Assembly (NCBI GenBank): GCA_947683425.1
Contig: CANTUQ010000007.1
Coordinates: 1,984,001-2,048,000 of the forward strand
DNA length: 64,000 nucleotides
Origin: Excoecaria cochinchinensis
Lineage: Eukaryota > Streptophyta > Magnoliopsida > Malpighiales > Euphorbiaceae
Reading direction: 5' to 3'
Shown here in pieces: positions 28,200-37,680 of the stretch. Every line of letters starts with the position of its first letter. Within the stretch, counting starts at the first letter, position 1. Both the position numbers and the translations under genes were made by a program. The notes under the pieces were generated by a model. The model searched no databases, was not told the DNA's origin, and saw nothing but the letters and a program-made list of their open reading frames with translations.

Positions 28200-28287
28200 G
28201 GAGTCATCAGATAGGAGCGAAAGACTAAAAAAGTTTTATAATCAGAGATTATCAGTTGAACTATGCTTACAATCATCATATGACCCC
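28200..28287 (-). ncRNA. Box C/D snoRNA, U80-type double guide for 25S rRNA
   Basis: The best of the six. Minus strand: terminal stem GGGTCA/TGACTC, perfect box C ATGATGA (28273-28279), perfect D' CTGA (28252-28255) and perfect D CTGA (28207-28210). The D' guide GCATAGTTCAA pairs with TTGAACTATGC of 25S rRNA (11 bp). The D guide TTAGTCTTTCGCTCCTAT pairs with ATAGGGGCGAAAGACTAA (18 bp, one G-U). Predicted 2'-O-methyl sites are the second A of TTGAA and the second G after ATA. In the plant 25S sequence as I recall it they are 91 nt apart, as are human 28S A1521 and G1612, the U80 sites. Confidence 0.9.
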
Positions 28288-28340
28288 ATTTATCTAACAA
28301 AATAATCAAAATAATCTAAAGAAACCATAGAAATCAAAAC

Positions 28341-28425
28341 CACAAGCCTCAGAAGGAAGGCAGTAGTGGATATATGTAATCACAGATTTATCATATGTGA
28401 CTAATTTACCATTTCTTCATCCCTG
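28341..28425 (-). ncRNA. Box C/D snoRNA, 18S guide (snR52/U83-type target)
   Basis: Minus strand: box C-like ATGAAGA (28414-28420, one mismatch) and perfect box D CTGA (28349-28352). Immediately before D, CTGCCTTCCTT pairs with AAGGAAGGCAG of 18S rRNA (11 bp). The D+5 rule selects the A six bases after the U14 site, matching human A468 and yeast A420. The terminal stem is weak (GCC/GGC), which lowers confidence in the exact ends. Confidence 0.65.
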
Positions 28426-28490
28426 GCATCTAGAAAATCATTTATTAATTAGGAAAAATAAAAGAAAAAAAGGAAGGAAACAAACAACGA

Positions 28491-28578
28491 ATCGGCCTCA
28501 TAGAGAAGATTAGGCGAATCAACACAGAATGATTCAGACATATGCTTGTCTTTCTAATATTTTTAATCATCGGCCGAT
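28491..28578 (-). ncRNA. Box C/D snoRNA, U27-type, copy 2
   Basis: Minus strand: perfect seven-pair terminal stem ATCGGCC/GGCCGAT, box C-like ATGATTA, guide GACAAGCATATG (within 28538-28550), perfect D' CTGA (28534-28537) and box D-like ATGA (28498-28501). The guide pairs with CATATGCTTGTC of 18S. The D'+5 rule gives exactly the A equivalent to human A27, the known U27 target. A second guide upstream of D (GCCTAATCTTCTCT) could not be matched to rRNA from memory. Confidence 0.82.
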
Positions 28579-28669
28579 CCACACTTAATCGATGAACACA
28601 ACATTAAAACGAATATAGACCCTAAATTTAAGATTCTAAGGCAGAAATTTAAGATCGCTGATATAGGAG

Positions 28670-28772
28670 GGGACTCGGAATATGGGTGGTGATATATCGG
28701 GATGGTCGTCAAGGCCTTTTCCGGCCAATTACGACGAACGAGACCTTTTCACAATGAAATCGTCACCGTCCC
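28670..28772 (-). ncRNA. Box C/D snoRNA, 18S guide (snR55/U33-type target), copy 2
   Basis: First RNA after the promoter. Minus strand: stem GGGAC/GTCCC, box C GTGACGA, box D CCGA (one base off CTGA), internal C'-like TTGACGA. It keeps both 18S-complementary stretches of copy 1 (CACCACCCATA and GGTCTCGTTCGT). An internal hairpin, GTCGT..GGCC/GGCC..ACGAC, lies between the guides. The D and C' boxes are less canonical than in copy 1. Confidence 0.72.
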
Positions 28773-28929
28773 TCGTTTATTTTTCTCATCTTCAATGCTA
28801 TAAATAAACTTAAAAAAAAAAAATGAAAACTCAAAGCAACGATCACAGTTGAAACAGAGAGCTAAGTGTTCTACTTTCGGAGCTCAATGGAGACTGAAAG
28901 CCTGGAAGCAGAAAAGTGAAGAAGAGCAT

Positions 28930-29109
28930 AGAAGGGAGTAGGTGTATTCGCGGCTGCTTATAAAGAAAAGAGTAAGGGAGACGGCTATCTAGGGTTTCTG
29001 ATTTGCTTGCTATTAAGATACGTGCAGGGGAGTGATTACACATTAATGGATCAGCAAGATCAAAATAATGGGCTTCCCAAATTAACGGCCAATTAAGGCC
29101 CATTGGGCC
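28930..29109 (-). promoter_or_regulatory. Telo-box / site II promoter of the snoRNA cluster
   Basis: On the minus strand the order is the palindrome GGCCCATTGGGCC (29097-29109, two TGGGCC/T site II cores), another site II-like TGGGCT (about 29069-29074), the telo-box AAACCCTA (28990-28997) and TTTATAAG (28958-28966). Telo-box plus site II drives plant ribosomal-protein and polycistronic snoRNA genes. Transcription would begin near 28930 and run through all six snoRNAs. The short open frame overlapping this region is probably chance. Confidence 0.7.
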
Positions 29110-29750
29110 AAAATTAATAGACCAATTCCCGAACTCAAACCAATTACGGCAGTAATGCCGCGAGAAATCAAATTTACCTTAGATTTGATAGAATGATCAC
29201 CTGTGCTTTTATCACTCACTCGTGTAAGCTTGTGCAAATCGTTAGGCTGTCAATAAGCTAAATACATCCCACTCATTTCTTCACAAGGAAATTACATAAT
29301 CTATTTTAGCACTGTTATAAAATGTTTGATTCCAAATTTCACACTTCAAAAATAAGAAAAAAAAACAGTAAATTATAATGAAACATCATTGATCCTGAAA
29401 TATGGCCTCTTATCTACATGGCAAACCTTGAGAGTCAAAACGGTAAAAGACAGATATGAAGTACAAACTCAGTCGCAGCTACTAAGTGGAAAAACAAGAA
29501 CAAAAAGCCAAAATAAGCCTATCTTCCTGTATTATCAACTGGACTATATTTCCAAGCAAAACGCTTAATCTACATTCTAAAGGAATAACCAATGTTACAT
29601 ATGGCACCAGAATTTGATGCTTTAACTACCCCGAAAAAAATTTCATAAGAACTCATCCCGTATTACCCACACATCAGATTGTGAACATCCTGGATATTCA
29701 GTTCTGGTTCTTCTGATTCAATCGACTCCTCTACAGCTATTGTCTTCAAC

Positions 29751-32700
29751 TCAGCTTCTTTCTGCTCTACTTCTATCCACTGAAATGCTCGAATCCAATG
29801 TTGAAAGAATCTGGGGCATTGACATTCCCCCAGACACTACTATTTCTGCAATTAAAGAATAAATTAAACATATTAGCATCCTAAATTTGGTTGAGGAAAA
29901 AGAAAGCATCAATACCAAAAAAGATTTGGAAATGTTTAGTTTCTTCCCTATTCCGGCATGGTTAATAAACAAATGTTGGACACTCATCCTCCCAGAGGAT
30001 TACCCTAATAATCCCTCGAGCATAAATTCTCTGGTCCGTGTTTCAAAAAATATGCCAATTCTCATAGCATAAAGCCATAAACAAAGGGATGGCTTTTAAC
30101 AGCATTTATCACGTGCCATGAAGGCACCAGAGCAAAACTGAGTATGCCAATTCTTAATAAACTAACAGCTTTGAGTAGTCAAATCCTCACCAATGCCCTC
30201 CCGAACTGAAAGATTAGGTCTGATAACATCCTTGGTGTTAATTAGGAAAATATCACCAATATACAGATGATTTGTGGGAACATAGACACAGCACAGCTCC
30301 TCTTCCCCTGAATAGTTCTGCACTCAGATTTAGGAAAGGCAAATGAGGTTTCAGATAAATAAATAAAAAGGATTTACTACCAACAAATAAAGAGGAAAAA
30401 GCATCATATGACAATATAGATATCTAAGTCAGGTTTCAGAATGAAAAATCGCACCCTCAATCGTCGACGTCATACAGCAAGCAAAGAGAAAGATTTACTA
30501 TAGCCAAATACTTGTATACCCAAAGTCCTGAAATCTTTTTGAAGATTGGTTTTCCCAACATGAACATCAGAGAATGATTTGATCAGACTCACTATTCCAA
30601 GCCAAGAAAGTATAGGTTTGTAGTCGTCAAAATATTCGCCAAGTAATTGCAAGAATTCTTACTCCTTAACCAGAGGAGTTAAAAAATTCACATATCCCAA
30701 AGGTTAAACAAAGACAGGCATCTAAATATTTCAAGGAGATTTGGGTCAACCATTAATCTAAATGCAAGGTAAACTGCAAGGAAATTAGCATCTAAGAGAG
30801 GTTATGGATGACCAGAAGCATTCCTGTGGTGCTTCATAGGACTTCAACATGATAAGCAACATGGAAGCCTTCATGGCAATCTATGCCACAATATCATGTG
30901 GCAGCATCTGCAGCCTCTGGAAAAAAGCCACAATCACATCAAATTAGTATGGCATTACTACACAAGGAACAACTAGAGTCCAAGTTTTATGTAAAATTTC
31001 AGTTCAGCGAGATTAACACTGAATCCGAAATTAGCCAGTTTCAGCTACATCAATCTTTTTCCTCCATTCTATCAATTTGGTGCCACATTTTGCATCAGAT
31101 GCTAAAAAACAAGATCCCTTTCTGGTGCCTGTTGCTTTAAGATATCATTTTTTATTTTTTTCTGCCACATAACTTGAAAACGGTTGCTCTAATCTCACTC
31201 AAAGGTATTTGTTGCAATATGAACAGTGCATCATGTCATTTAAACTAGGGATAAGTTTAGGACATATAAATTCTAAGTGGATTCCAAAAAATGCACGCAT
31301 TTTGCCCAAACTCCAAAGTATAAATATGCAAAACAAATATACCAATAAAAGTGACATTGTATGTTGATATCTATAAACCAATAATGTGCATCTATATGCA
31401 AACCGTAGGGCTCAGACACATTAAGAGTAACTTTGGGATCAAATGTAATTATCATTTTTACTATCAGATGATATGGGTTTATTTGTCAAATCTTTTGTGT
31501 TCGGTAATATAAAGAACATGAAACTTTTTTGCTTAATCAGAAAAAAAAATGGCAGCGAAAACAAATTGAGAAGGAAAATTAATCCAATTCAATTCTCATA
31601 GTAAATATTTCTCTCCTTCTTCCTCATGGCGAGTAAAGAAGAAATTTCTTTGTGGAAATTTGCAACTTCTCAAGGCAAACAAATAGAAAGCCTATACATT
31701 TATGTTGAAGTCTATAACTTTTATTCACATAAATAATATTTATGCTATATGTAATTGAGGTGTGCCATTAAGATATTTATGCAACAATGATACCATTTCC
31801 GCACCTGGAGAGTGACAGATGAAGTGATGAACCCAAATGCATATTCACCAATTCGTGGGTGTCTAATAATGGCTACTTCCTTGAAGGCCTGAGTGTTTTG
31901 GTCTGAAACAACAAAGAGTTGGAACATGAATGATAGCCATGCATTGCTATAATCAAAACAAAAAGGATTAGGCAAAAGCACACCTGGTGATATGGCTGCA
32001 CTAATTTGCTTGGAGGCATTATAAATATGGCGAACAAATGGCATCCGTTTGATAAACCACTCCCCGAGACTAAGGACAGATGCCCCCAACCAAGATGACA
32101 TGAATACTCCAACCAAGAAAATGAATGTCATGGAAGTTATGAATCCAAGACCTAACCAAATGAAAACACAAGTGAGTAAGATATAGTGTAAGATAAGCTG
32201 AATAACAGGAAACCAACACTGATGAAAGAAACTGTTTTTAAAAGCAAACAAGTGAATAATGTTCTATGCTATATCTATATAATTTGGGCGTTAATTTATG
32301 CTATATCTGTATAATTTGGGTGTTAATTATTACAAAATTTTGGAAGGAAAACCTCTTAACAGAAAAACAACAAAGATGAAAGAAATTGTTTTTGATGCAA
32401 ACAAGTGAGTAATGTTCTATGCTATATCTGTATAATTTGGGTGTTAATTATTACAAAATTGTGGAACGAAAACCTCTTACATTCTTCTTGTAAGAGACAT
32501 GGTTTTTTCTAAAACAATTTATGTGATGCTCTGACATTACAAGCAAATTTTCCTTCTATCCAGAATTCATAGAAAAAAATATCACAAGACAACAGTGGTT
32601 TTGCTGCTAGCTAAGGAAAAAAAATAAGTCAGGGAATATCATGAGTTTCCAATGCATCTTAATGGATGAATTGTAAAGTGAAAAGCCATGGAAATATATC

Positions 32701-34545
32701 TCAACTGCAAGTTAGCAATATCAGGAAATTCCAGGTTCTCTTAAGAGAAGCTAACAACAAGAGGAATTCCAGTAACAAACAGTCTCATAATCTAGGACAT
32801 CAATTTGCATCACTTTTCATGCCAGCATCCATATAAAATATTCATGACAGTTCCAAGTATAGATTGTTATAATTAGAACCTTCTATATTTGCTAACCAAG
32901 CAGTTTTGACTATTTAGGTGACTGAACTCTAATCGTAACATACGTTATAAATGAATTTTCAAAGTGAGTTTTGCACTGTACAAATCAAATTTATCTGGAC
33001 CAACTAATCTTAGATTCTGCCTGCAAGAAAATAAACATTATTTGCATATATATGTACAATTGAGATTTATGCTTACCAAATATATCAATACCAAGCTGGG
33101 CATAGATTGGAGAGAAGAAACCATCAACAAAGTGAATAAACCACCATGTTATGTAGAAAGTGACAGCAATTGGGAATAGGATAACACTGCAAAAGAGAAA
33201 AAAAAAAAATCTAGGAGTAAGTAGCATTCTAGCAGCATTAAGCACGACTGTGAAGATATTCAATTATCAACATTACAAATTTTATCCCATTTGGATATAT
33301 TATTCAAATATCATGTGAGTAAATTAACAAACAAGAGGTAATCCCATTCCATATGTAACAATGGTACAAAGCCATGACAAAAGAAACTGTATTTGCAATG
33401 AAAATGACAGTTTCATACTTTTAACAACATTCAAAAAGAGAAATCAAATGGAAATCATATGAGAAAGGTTAGTACAGAAAGATACACTGAAACACAAACA
33501 TGAAAAATATTCAAAAGAGAAAAGCTGCAGATGCGAGCACACGGGATATGTAAATTAATATTAATAAAGTCCAGGCTTCAACAATAGAAAACTACTTTAA
33601 GATTCACATGGTTGAGAACAGAGAAAACAATGATTAAGTGGACGTATATATGGTCAAATCTTTTAAGGCAGATAAGACAAAAACTACCTTGACCTTATCT
33701 TTGTTTACATTGATATCTTAACAAGTTAATAACTGTATGCGAGAGCATATGAAGATACAATATATATATTCATGAATAAAAGCAAATAAAGGAGATAAAA
33801 GAATGAATTATGTACCATCCAGTCATGAACTTCTTTGATGCCCAGCTCCTAACAACTTTGTAAAAGGTCTACATGGACAAAGGCATACAGCAAATGTCAT
33901 ATATTGAAAGAGAGAACAAGCATTCAACTGTAGACAGAAATGCAAAATGATCACTGAAGACACAAAATAAACCAGCTTCTACTGAAGGAGTATCAAAATT
34001 TCAGCACAATGACATTAGAATAACACATTTTATAGTTTAAAGATGGAACAATATTTTCCTAGACCTATCGGATAGTAATATTACACCAATTCGGAAGATG
34101 TCGTCCATCAATCTTCAAGTTCTAGTAGCCACCACACACTTATTCATTCAAAGAATACATCTCAATTAGAAACCAACAACACGTTTATATCATAATCTTT
34201 GAATTAATCAGTCCAAACAGTAAAAATGTTGACTCAATTCTCCAAAAGCATACTCAACTAAATCAAATCCGACAGCAATAAACAGCGCCTTATCAAGTTA
34301 AAGCCCATTAAGCTCAAATATGAAGTCAAAACGGCAAGATCAATCACAATTAATTGACAAAACCCTAAAACTTGAGAGCAAACAGATTTGGTTACCTCGC
34401 GTCCGGTGTGATGCGAAGACGAGGAAGAAGACGAAGGTTTGGAGGAGGCACCATCACCGATAGAGTCAGCGACGGGAATAAGAAGCTCCCGATCTCTCTC
34501 CCTGTCTCTAGCCGCCATCACGATCCCAGATTTCTCATCGCCCAT
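29751..34545 (-). CDS. DUF502 membrane protein, COV1/LCV-like, 266 aa
   Basis: Seven exons on the minus strand: 34396-34545, 33816-33868, 33077-33186, 31984-32151, 31805-31902, 30191-30317, 29751-29845; 801 nt in frame. The N-terminus is charged, then Ser-rich (SSSSSSSHH). Two hydrophobic segments follow, CVILFPIAVTFYITWWFIHF and ITSMTFIFLVGVFMSSWLG, then a conserved soluble part with KRMPFVRHIYNASKQISAAI and YVPTNHLYIGDIFLIN, ending VVSGGMSMPQIL. Length matches COV1 (about 268 aa). Arabidopsis COV1 is a Golgi/trans-Golgi membrane protein that limits vascular differentiation; LCV proteins are paralogues. The N-terminal motif is closer to the LCV group, but I cannot settle which. Introns are large for a short protein. 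Confidence 0.92.
32221..32478 (-). repeat. Nested tandem duplication in a DUF502 intron
   Basis: GATGAAAGAAAYTGTTTTT recurs at 32221 and 32375, a 154-bp period. Within the first copy, ATGCTATATCTRTATAATTT is itself repeated 32 bp apart (32266 and 32298). It lies in intron 3 (32152-33076) and leaves the splice sites untouched. Confidence 0.85.
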
Positions 34546-36507
34546 AACTTAAACAAACAAAACGGAGCCGTTGTTACCAAATCGAAACGCCCTGAGATTG
34601 GCGGCTTTGAAGACGGAGTAGCCGGCGAAGCCGCTGTGTGTCAGTGTGCAATTATTGATATTCAGAGCTGTATTTGAATTGCAAAATGCAAAGTGATGAT
34701 TGCAGTAGGTGATTTTGAATTTGTTGAAGGAATTAAATAATGTGTTTGGAGATAGAGATTAGAAAGGGGTACATGTGGGATAGTTCGAGGAAATAGTCGT
34801 CTTGTACAGTTATATACCTGTAAATTAAAGGGGCGGATTAAGCAAAGTTTAAGTGTAATTAAGGGTTTTCTTTGATAATTAATTATCCAATTTAAGGGGT
34901 TTTCCCATTATAATATGTGGAGTGGCTGATGAGCTGCAGTTAGGTGCCAGCGTGTCCAGACCCTATACGCTCTCTGATACCGGAATCAAATTAAATGACA
35001 CGATAAAATAGTGTCTATTATTTTTGCTGCCCGAATGTTTCAGTGTTTATATATATATAATTTTGTTTTACTTAAATCCTCAAGAAGAAGGTTATTTTCA
35101 AGTTAATTAATTTGTCAGCAATTTAAATTCCATAGTTTTTTTTATTATTATTTCTAATATAAACTTAATATTACTAAAGTAAATTTTATCAATAATAATC
35201 TAAGTTTATATAAATATCTATTTAGCAATTTGAATATGTTTCTTATCTTATTAGTTCAGAATTAGTTATAATTTGTGTTAGAAAATAACGATAAACTAAT
35301 TCATATAAATTTATTAAGACATATGATGTTTTAGTATTATTAAGGGAAGTTAATTAAAATGAAACACATTTTTGAAATGTCCATATAATAATAAATAAAT
35401 ACATTTTTCTCAGACTATTAAATACAAAATAGCTATTAACTATTTCAGAAAAGGAAAATAGATTAGTGAAGTAGAACATTAATGGTGGGTCAAATGAAAT
35501 TTGGATTTTGTAGGTGATTAATTGCTTGATAATTGAAAAGTTCTTATGAATAGTAGCATCTCATGGAAAAAATACATGAATGTTTGAATATTCTCCTCAA
35601 GGGCATGAATGATTTGATCAAAACACCCCAATTGCCCATCACTCTTGTGGACTCCATTCACGATGAATGAGTCCACGACTTCAAATTCCAGCGCTCATAG
35701 GCTTCTTTTTTTTATTATTGAATTATTCATAATTTGAATTTTTTTAAATCATATAAATTGAAAACAAAGTCAAAGTCAACGTTCAGAGCATAAATCAACT
35801 GCCTAATTAATGATTTCTTGTTCTTCAAATGTAGGCACTGATTTGGTGTATATATGGTTTTGAAGCGTTTCCACAAATTGTTTTCCATTCACAGAGGAAG
35901 AAACAAAAACAAAAGACATATACGTTTGCTGATTTACGAAACAATCCAGTATAGAGGAATGCGATCAATCAATGACAATACTAATCATCCAGTCCTACTA
36001 ATTTATAAAGCATAATATCATCACAATACATTAAAATTTTCGAATACTTCAAGATTTATACTTTAAGAAACACTAATTAACCAAATAATCTATCCAAATC
36101 CTGCATGTTCAATCTATTCCCTTAAATAGTTTGGCTCACTTGTTACATATAATTACTAGACTAGATTAAGCAAAATATTTCCTGAATGTGCATATAAAGG
36201 TGAATGTTCATGAAATTCTAATAAAAAAAAATTCAGTGGTCATATAATTTTTAACAATTAAACGTTTACAGGACGTATCTAAAAGGGACTAAGAATATAT
36301 ATATAGTGCCAAAATGAGCTGTATTGAATGCATGGGGCTATTATTGAATAACAGTTTATATCGGTCCGTTATTGGTTACTAAGTTCGATTGGTCCCGAAT
36401 GATTATACACCCATTTCTAAACTTGTGAAAGTTGGGATGAAATATTCAACCTATCAATATAGGCATTCGATAAGCAAGAAAATATTTATGAAAGGGGAGT
36501 TTTAGTG
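34546..36507. other. Intergenic region between DUF502 and dynein light chain genes
   Basis: A 2-kb region between divergent genes, so it holds both promoters. The DUF502 side (34546-34680) is less AT-rich and probably its leader. The rest is AT-rich without a recognisable gene or repeat. Confidence 0.4.
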
Positions 36508-37107
36508 ATGGGAAAGCAGCGAAAGATGCAAACAAAGAAGGTTTACAAAAAGTTTGGGAGAACTAATAAAAAACACTGCAAATACGCAACGAAATTGGAC
36601 CAGCTATTAATATATGTATTCCAATTCTGGACAGCAAACCAAGCAGAAGCTTCTCGTCATTCTTCACATGTCATTGTGCTACAAAATCCAACTTTCGTAC
36701 GACACTTAAGAAAATCAGTCCTTTCAATTCTGATGCATAGAGAGAAGATGCTGGAAGGAAAAGCTGTGGTGAAAGAAACAGACATGCCATTGAAGCTGCA
36801 GATTCAAGCCATGTCATCTGCTTCTCAAGCCCTTGATATTTATGATGTTTTTGATTCTATCACTATTGCTTCACATATCAAGAAGGTACCTTTTTCACTT
36901 ATTTTTTTTTTTCCAAATTTACGTGTGTGGTGATTTGATTAGTACAGTTGATTTCATTTGCAGGAATTTGATCAGAAATATGGTAGTGGATGGCAATGCG
37001 TTGTGGGTTCTGATTTTTCTTCTTTCTTTACTCACTTACCTGGGAGTTTCATCTATTTTTCTCTTGAATCCCTCCATTTTCTCATCTTCAAAGGAGCTTC
37101 TTCTTGA
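36508..37107 (+). CDS. Dynein light chain LC8-type protein, 173 aa
   Basis: Two exons, 36508-36885 and 36964-37107. The C-terminal 90 residues are a complete LC8 domain: DMPLKLQIQAMSSASQALDI, IASHIKKEFDQKYGSGWQCV, SDFSSFFTHLPGSFIYFSLE and LHFLIFKGA. HIKKEFDxKYxxxWxCVVG is the family signature. The first 80 residues are extra: a very basic head (MGKQRKMQTKKVYKKFGRTN) and a linker. Animal LC8 is about 89 aa. Flowering plants lack dynein heavy chains, so plant LC8 proteins act as dimeric hubs binding short linear motifs; partners cannot be read here. The ATG at 36508 is the first in frame. Confidence 0.92.
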
Positions 37108-37680
37108 TTATTTTCATTTGATTACCGAGTTGGAATTTGCAATTAATGCCATTTTGCAGCTGTACACCAATGGCAGGTTCAATGGAACAAACCTAAATTT
37201 TGATTAGACAGTTGATGTAATATATGTCGTTGCTATAGTGCTATTGGCAGACCAATGGACAAGACAGGATTCTTGGAAGTCCTAGTTCAATCATTAAAAC
37301 CTAATGATTTCTCAACATATCATCACTCTTAACATGTTATCCAGACTCATTAATTCTTGACCTCACATTTTACTCTTTTATGTCTGGTTGCAAAGATTAA
37401 CCGCCTAATCCAGAAAATGTGGCATAATGTCCTGGTCTAGACCAATCCATTACTTTGCATACATCACATAACATGATTCTCCATTTGGACTCGGTCTACA
37501 TGATTCATAACTACTCTCTTACTACAGGTTCTTTAGCTAACTAACATTGGGATCCGACTCTACCCAAATTAGAAGCAATTTTCAGCTTTTGATTTTGTGT
37601 AAAAAAAATGGTTCCCCAACCTCTCAAACCTGAATTATACAAGCACAATATATATATTTAAAAAAAAATCATAACAGAAA
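37108..37680. other. Convergent 3' regions
   Basis: Lies between the 3' ends of the dynein light chain gene (+) and the TRM-like gene (-). No additional gene seen. Confidence 0.4.

Noticed and set aside
28671..28775. A plant miRNA precursor (hairpin near GGAATATGGGTGG)
   Set aside because: The hairpin is short with long unpaired flanks. C/D boxes, closing stem and rRNA complementarity explain it better, and a second diverged copy follows the snoRNA pattern.
28685..28815. Plus-strand peptide beginning MGGDISGWSS, partly conserved in both copies
   Set aside because: The copies differ by CpG-type changes and the first copy has an early frameshift and stop. The conserved part coincides with the snoRNA guides on the minus strand.
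28843..29103. 86-codon open frame on the minus strand
   Set aside because: It overlaps the telo-box and site II promoter, has no family resemblance and is probably chance.
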